Shown: piece by piece, positions 23,881 to 34,411 of the stretch
Numbering within the stretch: position 1 is the first letter of the stretch
How the letters are laid out: each line of letters begins with the position of its first letter
Origin: Symsagittifera roscoffensis
Lineage: Eukaryota > Xenacoelomorpha > Acoela > Convolutidae
Length of the DNA stretch: 64,000 nt
Direction of reading: 5' to 3'
Assembly: GCF_963678635.1 (NCBI RefSeq)
Contig: NC_087062.1
Location: 55,312,363-55,376,362, forward strand
The notes under the pieces: generated by a model
Seen by the model: the letters and a program-made list of their open reading frames with translations, nothing else
Databases searched by the model: none
What the model was told of the DNA's origin: nothing
Program-made: the position numbers and the translations under genes

Positions 23881-26208
23881 TTAATATTGTTTCAAAGTAT
23901 TAATTGTAATTTTATCTGTTGGGGGGAGAAAATTGTTTTCTATTTCTATTTTAGATAAAGGATTTGTATCAAGTGGGTCATGGTGGTCAAAAACTTGATT
24001 TATTGTGTATTTTGAATCGTTTGTTTGTGGTCCTGATAAATTTATTTTATCAGTTAGATTTTCTTTTTCAATTAACGGAAAAAGGTCTTTTTTATGCGGG
24101 TGTTGTTTTACTCTTTTTTGTTGGGTGTTATTTTTTATCCATTGTGAATATGGAATTGGTTTAAAAGTTGATGTTCCAAGTAGATCAACTTCGTAGTGGT
24201 TATTTTGGCAATCTAAATAAAGTGGGAAGTGTTGGAGATTATTTATTTGTGATTGTTCAACGTCAGTTTTTACTGCATATTTGCATTCTAGTCGGGGTGA
24301 TGTTTCGTTTTCTGCAAGGTAAAATTTTATATTTTTGGGTATTTCAACTGTAGTTTTACGTGTAAGTAATTCAGGTGGTGTATTTCGACTTAAAGTGTCT
24401 GGTAATGCAAGATTCTTTCCTGCTGTCCAAACTATATGTAAGTTTGGGAATTTCATTAGAATTAATTGAAATCTATAAACTCGGTGATTTGGATTAGATT
24501 TTTGTGTAACGAGAAAAATGATTGGTTTGTGATCTGTGAATAGAACTGTTGGATGTTTTGATCCAAGTATCAGAAATTCATATTCTGTTAGTGTATATAT
24601 TATGGCTGTACATTCTCTCATTAGAGTTGAGAGTCGTAGCTCTGCTTGAGTGAATAATCGAGAATTTGCTGATATAAGATTCATTTTGTTTGTGCCATTG
24701 TGTGATTGTAATAATGCTGCGCCGATGCCAAAATTCGAAGCATCGCACATTGCATAGAATGGTTGATTTGGATCTGGAATTGTATTCGAAATTTGTTCAA
24801 TTAGGAGTTTTTTAATTTCTTCAAATCGTGCTTGATGTTCTGTGTTCCATTCAAAATTATTTTGTTGTCTAAGTATATTATAGAATGGTCTTAGGTATAA
24901 TTGCATTTTATAGACATATTTGCTTAAAAAATTTAACATTCCAAGGAATTCTTGGATTTTCTTTTTGTTTGTTGGTGGTTGGAGCTTCTGAATAGCATCA
25001 ATGCGTGATTTTAATGGAGTAATTGTTTTTCTTTCTATATTGTGTCCTAAGAATTTAACTCGTGTTAAAAAGAAGTGTGATTTATCGGGGGCGGCCTTCA
25101 GATTTTCGTTCTGAAGTATTTTGTGATAGGGTTCTAAAACATTAAACATTTCTTCTTTTGTCTGTGATTGCATAAAAACATCGTCTAAATAGGTGATTGC
25201 GTTTTTCTTGAGTATTAGTGGTCTAAAAATTTTGCTCATGAAAGCTGAAAATGCTGCTGGTCCTATGGATATTCCATAGAATAGGCGGTTGAATTCATAT
25301 TGCTGATTTCGGATAACAAATTGTGTTAAACGTCGCGATTGTTCATCTAGTGGCATTTGATTATATGCACTATTCATATCTGCGGTTGTAAAGTATTTTC
25401 CGTTTATTTTTGTTAAACTAACTTGTATTGGTTCAATAGGCCAATTGCATTTTGATTCGTCTATTAGTGAATTAAGATATCTAGCGTCTAGAACTATTTT
25501 TAATGATTCTCCTTTTGCCAGGATGATAACAGGGTTGATAAATGTTTTACCTTTTGGTTGTTCTTCTTTGTTTACCGGTGATATAATTTTGTATTGTTCT
25601 AAAACTTCGAGTAATCTGTTCACTTTATCGTGTAAATGAATTGGTACTTTACTTGCTCTTTGTTTTTTGAAAACTGCGTCAGGTTTTAATGGGAGATGTA
25701 GTGATGAACTGATTTTGCCAACATCAAATTTGGATGTTGCATAGACTGATGAATATTTTATTAGCTGTTTGGCTAACTTATCAAATTCGTCTTGTGTTAT
25801 TTGTGAATGTTGGAAGTTAAACATTGTTAAAAATTTCTGTTGATTCTCTGTATAATTATTTATGTTGAATGTAGGTTTGAAATATGGGGTTTTTGTGAAA
25901 TAATCTGTATTTCTTTTTTCGTTACTTATTATATTATTTATGGATAATTCTTCATTAAGAATTGTGGATTGACAAATATCTAATAATTGGAGTATATTAT
26001 TTACGCGGTATGCTTTTTCGTGTACTGGTGATATCGTAGCGTTGGTTTCGCAATATCCTAAAAGTCCTAAAGGTAATGTTACTTGATAGGGTGTATTGTT
26101 GTATACATGTAACGAAATAAAATCTGAATTCGAGTTTTTCAAATATTTTATGGATGAAATTGTGATTTTGAAAAACTTATGGATAGGTTTGAATTCAAAG
26201 TCTGACAT
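23881..26208 (-). pseudogene. Reverse transcriptase-RNase H of the giant element
   Basis: The 775-codon frame contains a Gypsy-type RT, with motifs INPVIILAKG, TTADMNSAYNQMPLD, GISIGPAAFSAFMS, AITYLDDVFM and VKFLGHNIE. RNase H follows, with YAMCDASNFGIGAALLQ, LMRECTAIIYTL, LFTDHKPIIF and LALPDTLSR. The catalytic YLDD is present. The frame copies element RNA into DNA and removes the RNA template. A long N-terminal segment of about 140 residues has no clear motif and probably links to the protease frame. The whole 775-codon stretch is open. Confidence 0.96.
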
Positions 26209-27039
26209 TTAGAGTTGTTGTTTATTTTGTTTTTTATCATATTGGTGAACTTGTTTTATTGAAAAATTATATATGTTTCCTGATAGTGGTTTCAGGTGTT
26301 TTCTTTGTTGGTTATATATTGGATAAAATTTTGAAAAGAATGGTGGTTGTTTATTTAATCTTTGCAAAAATGTTAGGGATGTGTCTTTTGTCTTTGTGTA
26401 TTTATCTTTGATTAGTATTTTACTATTCAAGATGTTGATTGTTGGTATATATTTAGAGATAAATGGTATTCCAATGATATTGTGTTTAATATCAGTGATA
26501 TGAAATATTTGTTTAAATGGTTTATTTAAAATTTTATTTTGCTCTAATGTTCTTGTGGGGAGAAGAAATAATTGAATTTTTCCATAGTTAACCAATGTTG
26601 ATCCTTGTGCTGTTGCTAGTTTACTGGAGGTTTCAAGAGGTGTTAGTTTTGGGTGTAATGTTTTTATCTCATTCCATGTGGGAATGTTTATTATGTTTGA
26701 TTCTGCTCCTGAATCAATTAAAAAATCAATTTCAAGATCTGGTGGTTGAAATTCTTTGTTTCTTGGACTTTCTAAAAGAAATGGTATTGTCCAAATTTTT
26801 TCTTTGGGTTGTTCTTTTTGTATATTTTGATAGATGTGATTTGTATTTAAGCATTTTGTTTTGTCATTTTCATTGGATTGATTTGTAGTGTTGATTTCGT
26901 TAGTTTCTTGTGCCGTTTGTGTGGAATGGATGGGTTCAATGTAATAATTGTGAAGGAGTTCTAATTGATTTTCATATATATGTGTTGAAAAAGGTTGTTC
27001 ATATATAATAGGTTCGTAGTCATTTTCGACTGCTATCAT
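26209..27039 (-). pseudogene. Retropepsin-like protease of the giant element
   Basis: The 276-codon frame contains the aspartic protease active-site motif LIDSGAESNIINIP and a later hydrophobic HNIIGIPFI flap-end motif. These enzymes cut the element polyprotein. It lies immediately before the RT frame and after gag, the usual Gypsy position. The N-terminal ~90 residues are Asn/Glu-rich and without motif. Confidence 0.9.
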
Positions 27040-27067
27040 ATTTATGGAGATAGTGTTTTCTGTATCA

Positions 27068-27971
27068 TTTTCTGAATCTGATGATTCACAGTTTATTTGA
27101 TTTAGTTGTAGTTCGTTATTTCCTGTGTCATCAATACCTGGGGGGTCTGATGTTGTTTCTGGATTTGATTGTACTTGATTAATATGTCTTTGATGTTTAG
27201 GTGTACTACTTCTGTGGCGATTGTTAGAATTATTATAATGGTTATTATTTCTGTGTGGTGATTGGGAATAATTTCTATAACGATTATTATAACTTGAATG
27301 TCGATTTTGTGAATTATTTCGTGATCTGTTTTGATAATTATTGTTTGGTCTGTTATAGTTTCATCTGTTATATGAGTTATTCCTTGATCAATTGTTCGGG
27401 TAATTCTGGTTTCGGTTGTTTGAATAACTTCTATTTCGATTATTGGAGTAGTTTCTTTTTCTATTATATGATGAGTTTCGTGATTGATTGTTTGGATAGT
27501 AATTATTCCTTGATTGACTTTCTGAATCTGATGATTCACAGTTTATTTGATTTAGTTGTAGTTCGTTATTTCCTGTGTCATCAATACCTGGGGGGTCTGA
27601 TGTTGTTTCTGGATTTGATTGTACTTGATTAATATGTCTTTGATGTTTAGGTGTACTACTTCTGTGGCGATTGTTAGAATTATTATAATGGTTATTATTT
27701 CTGTGTGGTGATTGGGAATAATTTCTATAACGATTATTATAACTTGAATGTCGATTTTGTGAATTATTTCGTGGTCTGTTTTGATAATTATTGTTTGGTC
27801 TGTTATAGTTTGATCTGTTATATGAGTTATTCCTTGATCGATTGTTCGGGTAATTCTGGTTTCGGTTGTTTGAATAACTTCTAATTCGATTATTGGAGTA
27901 GTTTCTATTTCTATTATATGATGAGTTCCGTGATTGATTGTTTGGATAGTAATTATTCCTTGATTGGGAAT
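27068..27971. repeat. ~452-bp tandem repeat in the gag tail region
   Basis: Two head-to-tail copies (about 27068-27519 and 27520-27971) each begin at TTTCTGAATCTGATGATTCA and are nearly identical. They encode Arg/Asn/Ser/Tyr-rich repeat sequence on the - strand. Confidence 0.9.
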
Positions 27972-28212
27972 TAGATCTAGAAACAAATTGTGTTGTATTT
28001 GAATTTGATCTGGAGTAGTTATTTCGACTATTTGGTCTATTGTAATGATTTTGTGACGAATTTTGTGTATTTCTTCGTTCTGGTGATCTTCCTCTATAAC
28101 TTGAGTTATATGGTGATTGGGTTCTCGTGTAATTAGTATTGTTCGGAAGTGGTTTTCCTGAACTTTTGTTGCTGTATACATTTTTGTTTGGTAGATTTTG
28201 GTCTTTCTTCAT
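27388..28212 (-). pseudogene. Arg/Asn/Ser-rich gag tail of the giant element
   Basis: The 274-codon frame is built of short RNxSYNR- and NNRNRSYS-like repeats, a basic low-complexity composition typical of nucleic-acid-binding tails. It follows the zinc-knuckle end of gag with a few bases of overlap. An acidic segment (DPPGIDDTGNNELQLNQ) lies near its C-terminal third. It probably helps pack element RNA. That role is inferred, with no domain match. Confidence 0.6.
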
Positions 28213-29129
28213 GTATTGATAGAATGATTTCTTTGGTTCTTTATATTTTTGAGGTTTGTTTTGATTGTCCTGTTGTTTTGTCTACATTCAGAAATACTAT
28301 GTCCGTATCGTCGGCAATAATTACACCATTTTTTGAAAGATGGTTTGCCTTTAAAGTTTGGGTGTTTTTCATAAATATTGAGTATTTCAGTGATTTTTTC
28401 AACGAGGTCTGTATCTGATTCCTGTATATTGTTGATATTTGTGGTATTTGTTTCAATTCGGTTAATATATTGTAATTTCAGATTTTCTGTTTCTTCAAGT
28501 TTCATTGTGATTTCCGCTTGCTCTAGTTTGTCTACTAGTTTTCTAAAATCTAAATCGGGCTCTCGAATTGAGGAGGGATGGGATGCTCTCTTTTTTATTG
28601 CTATTTTCTTTAATTGAGGTGTTAAGGTCATCATTAAGATTTCTGTCATTTTTGTGTTTTTATAGTCGTGTGTATTTAATGAATATGCTTTTCGAACTAG
28701 TGTTTCGATACGTACTGCTAATTGTTTGATGGTTTCATTTGGTAATCTGCGAATTTCATTACATAAAACTCTTTGTTGTTGTTTGTTTCTTTCGGAGTCA
28801 AACACTTTCGAAAATTCTTGTGTAAATCTTTTCCAATTTGATTTTATTTCTATAGGCAATACTGAAAACCATTTTTGGGCTGCGCCGTCTAAGGTTGTCT
28901 GTATCAACGCTGTGCGTCGATGTATCCAATTTTGATGTAGTGGCGTATTAATTGGTTCAGGTCCTATATTTAAAATTAAATTTGCTGTTACTGCATTTAA
29001 ATAATCTTCTACAGAATATTCAGGGTCTGTTCCTGTGAATACCATTAATGGTTTGTTTGATGTTATTGATGATCCACCCATAAGGTATGGATTCATTGTC
29101 ATTTGTAATGATTCTGCGGCATTTGGCAT
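28209..29129 (-). pseudogene. Gag (capsid and zinc knuckle) of the giant element
   Basis: The 306-codon frame has a retrotransposon-gag capsid region, with conserved-looking TALIQTTLDGAAQKWFSVLP, WKRFTQEFSKVF and a QQQRVLCNEIRRLPNETIKQ segment. It ends in a CCHC zinc knuckle (CNYCRRYGHSISEC). It forms the particle and binds RNA. Its start overlaps the end of the upstream 416-codon frame by about 110 bases in another reading frame. Confidence 0.9.
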
Positions 29130-30270
29130 TTGGCATTTGTGAGAAATTTGAGAGTTGATTCTTTGTTATTTCGTGTTGTTGAAGGTAATATGGAAGTGGT
29201 ATTTCATTTTGCATTTGTGTTGGTTGATACGAGTGTGTAATCATTGGGTTTTGTGGCTGAATTGGTTGAAAAGATTGTGTATTAATTGGGTTTTGCATTT
29301 GTATTGGTTGTTGATTTTGTGTATCTGTTGGGTGTGGAGAAAAAATTCTATGATATGTATACGGTTTCTGCACTCCTTGTCCACGATATTCTTGAGTATA
29401 TGGTGCAAATATATCTGGTTGTAAATAATCATCGTCAGAGGATAAATAATCCGTTTGATGAGATGCTTGCTTTTTATTTTTATTCTGTTGAAAGAATGGG
29501 TAATTTTCACTACGATCCTGTGGAGGATGTGAATTAGTTTGAAAATTTACTGAGTTGGTTGTTGCCATTGGGTTATCCCAATATCGAGATCTTATCTGAT
29601 TATTATAATTTTTTCGTGGGGGATAGTTTGTTTTTGATGAATGTGCGTAATTATAATTGTGTTCCGTAAACGTGTTTCTTGTGAACGTTCTGCGTGTTTT
29701 TGACGTTATTGTCATGGGTCTATATGTTTGATAATCCATTTGTGAATATTTTGGAGCAACCGAAGGTTTAACGGTTGATTGTAAGGTTACTTGTGCTAGT
29801 GAAGTATTTGTATTTCTTGGTGTTGTTAAATTTGGACGTATTGGTGAAATACTTTGTTGTGTAGTTGTTGTTTGGACAATTTCTTCATTTATGAAGTGTG
29901 ATGGTGTTTGAATATCTTGTTGAGTGAGGTTCCTAGTTCGATTAAGGTTTTCATTGTGTATGACAGTCGAATTTAAACTGTTATTTCGCGTATCGGGTAA
30001 AAATGTATTGTAGTTTAATGGTGTTGCATCAATGGATAATGGTATTACCCTTACATAATCTCTTACATAAGATATTGTACTTATTGCTTGACTTGAGATT
30101 GATTGTGGGATATTTATGAATGCATAATGACACCATTCGGGGTCCCAAACGTAGTCTGATTGTTCTGTGATGGCGGTATCATCGTTTGAATTTTGGGGTC
30201 TGAAATTTTTTCTTGCTTGTGAAATTAAATCTATTTTATGTGTGAAATAATCTATTATAAACCATGCCAA
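29020..30270 (-). pseudogene. Unassigned 416-codon frame upstream of gag
   Basis: The frame is open for 416 codons. Its first ~100 residues look globular (AWFIIDYFTHKIDLIS, then YVWDPEWCHYAFINIPQSIS). The rest is low-complexity Gln, Asn, Thr and Pro with degenerate QPIQMQNP-like repeats. It lies between the 204-codon frame and gag, overlapping both slightly. It might be a matrix-like or accessory protein. I know no homologue. Confidence 0.5.
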
Positions 30271-30869
30271 AATTTTTTGTAAGTCATGTTTTGTATGTTG
30301 TGAAATTTTCGTTTTGTATCTTTAGGGAAATTTTCTTTAATTATATGTAGAAAAATTGAGAATAGTGTGATTTCATGTCGTACCTTTATATGTTTGGATG
30401 TCTCATTCGGTGAGATATGCGGGATTGGGTTTTCGTTTTCTAATATTGAAATATAACTATATATTATTGCAAAAACTTCATTAGTAAATATGGAGTTTGC
30501 TCTTTGTGAGTTATGATATTGTATGCTTTTTATATATTCTGAGAATACTTTTGAAAATTCTAAATCAAGATCGTCTGTTTGAATTACATATTTGCGGTGA
30601 TTCGGGTTTGGTGAGCTGAATTCTATTGTGTAGATTCCGTATTGTTGTGTTAAGTTACATATATCTTTCAGATAGTGATCAATAATCTGTCTTTTTATTT
30701 TTACATCTGGGAACTCTGTTTTACATGGGCTAATTCCGGGTTCAAACAAATTTAGGAGGAAATTCTTGCAAAGATCATGTTGTCCTCTATTATCGGGTGC
30801 ATCTACTAGGAAGGGGTAGATATCGTCATCGTCTGGACTATCTTCACTTGGAGTGTGTGTTTGGCTCAT
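30255..30869 (-). pseudogene. Unassigned 204-codon frame in the giant element
   Basis: The frame begins with an acidic run (PSEDSPDDDDIYPFL) and continues as a globular-looking sequence with alternating hydrophobic and charged residues, including a possible helical ITLFSIFLHIIKENF segment near the C-terminus. It overlaps the next frame by 16 bases, which suggests both are real translated units of the element. Its function is unknown. Confidence 0.5.
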
Positions 30870-30894
30870 TTTTTCGTTTAATGACTGTTAATAG

Positions 30895-31311
30895 CTAATT
30901 ATCGATGTGTCTAATTGGTTGATCCCAATTATACAAGTGTACTGGTTTGTGTTTATATTGCTTTTTTATTCTTCTTTTTCCTCTTTTTGATGAATTTGAA
31001 GTTGTTTCTGAGTCAGAAAAATATAATTGATCGTGAATAGGACAATTTTTATCAATGGATTCTTTTAATTTATAAAGTTCGTCTAAATTGCTGACTTCTG
31101 ATTCTGAGAATGCGTTTCTATTTTTGGAAAATCTTTTTCGTGTTATTTGTCTTTGTTTAGTTATTATTTTCCTTTTTAGTGTTTGTCGTTTTGTTCTGAT
31201 ATATCCAACTGTTTGTGTGTGTGGTGTGATTACAAGGTCGTAATTTTTGTTATCTATTTCACAGTTGTGTAAAACGATTGTTTGTTTGTTTCCTAGATTT
31301 TTAAATGACAT
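30895..31311 (-). pseudogene. Unassigned basic 138-codon frame, first of the giant element
   Basis: This is the first frame after the leader. It is Lys/Arg-rich with nuclear-localisation-like clusters (KRQTLKRKIITKQRQITRKR and SSKRGKRRIKKQYKHK) around an acidic centre (FSDSETTSNSS). A nuclear or RNA-binding accessory role is a guess from composition. The relic at 2.2 kb retains only the end of this region. Confidence 0.45.
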
Positions 31312-32539
31312 AAGGTTTAGGATGACGGATGCAAGAAGTTGTTAGATGGATTCTATTTTCTTTAATTGTTAGTCCTTACGATTTTTTTGGTTAGCTTAAC
31401 CTGGGTCTATTTGTTCAGGGTTGGAGAGAAAAGTATATCGATTCCGAAGAATGATTTTTTACTTTCTCGTGGCTAGTATAAGCTAAGGTGTTAACTTACT
31501 TAATCTTACTTAGGGGTAGTGATTGTGTTCAAGGGTTGGAGAATAGTAAATCGATCCACAAGGTTCAGGTATAATTAGAACGCGAGTAGTTCGTTAGATA
31601 CTATTTTAAACTTACTAAGTCTAAGATTTATCCTGGGTCTGGTAAGAGGAGGGTTCAAGTGAAGGATGAGTAACCGAAAATCTTCACTGTTTATCCTAAT
31701 TTGAATGATTAGTTTTGTTCAAAAATTTCTATTAGTCTTGGGTTTTTTGAAAGGGTTGGATAGTGAATCGACGTTTGAGGTCGTTAGACACTAGCTAAGT
31801 GGGTGGGGGAGAACAAAATTGTTCTTTTTGATCCAAGGATAGGCCTTGATGATCAAGTTTTTTAAATTTAATTAAATAGAAAATTAATTAAGATCCAAGG
31901 ATAAGCCTTGATGATCTGATTTTAAAATTAAGTGAATTTAAGTTTAAAATGGTTTAAATTTATTTAAGAAAAGATTTAGTGTTTTAATGATATTAGTGAG
32001 CTTATGATTGCTGTTATGTTTTAGGTGATGAAGCTGGGACAACTGATGATTTTATGATTACTAACAGTTTATTGTCATGCTACTAATTTTTGTTTTGATT
32101 TTCAATAAATATTTTCCAAACATGTTTTATAGGATACTGCAGAATTTTAGGGAAACGATCTGAGATCTTTTTATCAATCGTTATTGTATATTAATATTTT
32201 TGTTTAGCGCCTGAAATGATCATGAAGATTGACTTCAAGATTTAAGTTTGCAAATGAAAATCTAAATTCATTGCTAATAAGATTCTAAATATAAAAGTTT
32301 GTGTTGGCTTTTGCCGTACTATCATATAACTATTTGGTAAGTTTCTACTTTGTCGTATGTCGTCTCTGGTTCCAGGTCTTCTTCCAATTCCGGGTAGTTC
32401 TATTATCGTTCGGAATATTGGCTCTGATCTATTGAGTCGTAGAGACATTTCGATTAAATTATGGTCGTGTAACATTTTAAAAATGTTTTGTCTAAATCCT
32501 AATCTATTTTTGGTTAATTCTAAGCTATTAAGGTCTTGT
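31312..32539 (-). other. 5' leader of the giant element
   Basis: About 1.2 kb lies between the primer site and the first frame, with no long reading frame. It includes near-repeats such as GATCCAAGGATA-GCCTTGATGATC at about 31840 and 31890. The 2.2-3.6 kb relic is its diverged counterpart. Confidence 0.75.
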
Positions 32540-32560
32540 TCGAGACTTATGGTCGCACCA
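32540..32560 (-). promoter_or_regulatory. tRNA primer-binding site
   Basis: Two bases inside the 5' LTR, the - strand reads TGGTGCGACCATAAGTCTCG, complementary to a tRNA 3' end finishing ...TGGTCGCACCA, with a T-loop-like GTTCGAGAC further in. It starts TGG, as primer sites do. The tRNA species was not identified. Confidence 0.75.
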
Positions 32561-32562
32561 GA

Positions 32563-32973
32563 TGAGTTATAACCGATGGTCTTAACTCATAGAGTAATTT
32601 CAGATAGGGTACACCGTCTGCTCGTCACGCTATCTTATTTTCGGCCGGATAGATTCGTGCAACTTCTTAGTCTAATACCGATCCTAATCTTACTCTTATA
32701 CTATTCTTGTCTCAGGTTGTTTAACTAGTCTCTGCTAGGCTCAATAGATCTAGGGTATACTGGTTTATTGCGGCTGCTGAAGTTCTCTTGGAGAGGCAAC
32801 TAATTTCTAAGTTAAATTCAAATCTCTCTGGTGCTGAAATTACAAGTAATTTCAGTACTTACAAATAAGTGGGTTGTTAGTTAGATGGATCATGATTGGT
32901 TAATGTTAAATACTTTACAGTGGTAAAATATCTAATTTATCCAATCATAAAATGTAGTTTAGATCAGGTTCCA
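32563..32973 (-). repeat. 5' LTR of the giant element
   Basis: It is 411 bp, starts TGGAACC and ends ATAACTCA in element orientation. It contains a perfect palindrome with 10-bp arms CTGAAATTAC and GTAATTTCAG at 32834-32855, which also occurs in diverged form in the solo LTR. Confidence 0.95.
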
Positions 32974-32977
32974 AATT

Positions 32978-34411
32978 TCCCAGTCTTCTAAAGTCAACCG
33001 TTTCAGGCTTGACGTCAGTTTTACAGTGTTTGTAATTTGCTCGTATGTTGAGACGAGGTTCTAGTCCACCCTTCGTTTTTTTCCAGATCATCTTTGATCC
33101 GTTGTATACTGAAATTTTTACTGCTGTTTATCTTTTTTTTTAGTTCTCCAAATATCCGATTCAGAGACACAGAATCTTCATTTTGGTGCATTCAGCTACC
33201 TTAATATAACTTTCCTTCAAACATCAAGATCTCTTTCATAACTTCTTAAAGTTTCCCTTAGGCAAACTGAGTCGTCTTGATTCTACCTGCTTATCTTTTC
33301 CCACAAGTTAACTTCTCCTCCAGAGAAGCCAGGGTTTAGCTCACGTTTGTTGCAAAGTAGCATCGCATTTTGTACCAGCTGCTTTTTGATATCATTGATT
33401 GTCACATTGAATAACTCATTAGATGTGATTTGTTTCGCTGAAGAGTTCTCTCAACAGAAAGTGGAAAGAAATTCAGTGTCTGAAACGAAGTAAAAATCTC
33501 ATCGGAGAACGAATACCACACTAGAAGCTGAAAAGAAGAAATTTTGTGTTACACTACGGTGGAATCTTTGTGTATACCACCGACGAGACTGTCTGAAACA
33601 CATGATTATGCAGACTACAGTTACGTACAACTAAGCGCGCAAAGTCTTATAGTTCACCAAAGAGGCTTCAAACTAGCTACGCTTTAAAAGAACTCTTAAA
33701 GTTTGATTTTTTATCTGTCTAAGATGGCTAAAGGAGAATATTTTAGCATTTGAAGGGTTTTTATGACTACACCACTCACAGCTGTGACCGAAAGCAAAAG
33801 ACCTCAATCAACCCCCAAGGCGAGATCTTGATATATGTTAAAGTCAGTTAAAACTGTGAAAAAGTCATAACTGATGATGATTGCTGTCTGATATGCAAAC
33901 TTAGTTAATTACAGTCACTATCGATTCAAAACCAAAAATTTCCAGAAAGATTCGTCGAAAATTCCAAGCAGCAGCAAAGCAGTTAAATGTGGGGACATAA
34001 ACTTTTCCCCAACAAAATGGTACATAATCTGGAGCCCAGATGCAAGTGAAGAAGAAGTCATTGATCTATTCGAAGATAGAATGTTTCGACAAAGTGTTGA
34101 CTTTCCAACGCGAGACAAAAACACTTCATTATTATTCAATTACTGCTAAAAATCAAAACAAGAATTTGAACATAAAACCTAATCACTAAAAACTATTTAA
34201 TAAAAAGTAACCAGTTGGCAACCCTGAGGGCAGGAGTCTTGTTCAAACTCATGAATAATAAAGATAAAACCTATGGCAGACATATACAAAACAAACAACA
34301 AATGTGGGATGAATCATTGAGGATTGAAAAGAGAGGGGGAATGCGCTAACAGCAAAGGAACAAAGGAGCACCAGAATTGGGAATGCAAAAAACGTAATAA
34401 ACTGCACAAGA
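32978..34411. other. No gene recognised
   Basis: This is a unique-looking flank of the LTR element. The right-hand part (about 34220-34411) is likely the 3' untranslated end of the next retroelement on the - strand. Confidence 0.45.

Larger units (their letters stand above)
16020..32973 (-). mobile_element. Giant Gypsy-type LTR retroelement, ~17 kb
   Basis: The element is bounded by LTRs of 384 and 411 bp that start TG and end CA in element orientation, with AATT duplicated outside (16016-16019 and 32974-32977). On the - strand the order is 5' LTR, tRNA primer site, ~1.2-kb leader, three unassigned frames, gag with a CCHC knuckle, aspartic protease, RT-RNase H, integrase, small hydrophobic frames, and envelope-like frames. 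The gag-protease-RT-RNase H-integrase order is that of Ty3/Gypsy. The length is about twice or more that of a typical Gypsy element. The LTRs differ by about four substitutions over 384 aligned bases plus one length difference, so the insertion is young. It is nearly whole but carries several breaks (at least three), so this copy is probably inactive. Confidence 0.93.

Noticed and set aside
27102-28181. Ile/Thr-rich - strand frames and Tyr/Cys-rich + strand frame
   Set aside because: They are other-frame readings of the repetitive gag tail and duplicate each other because of the tandem repeat.
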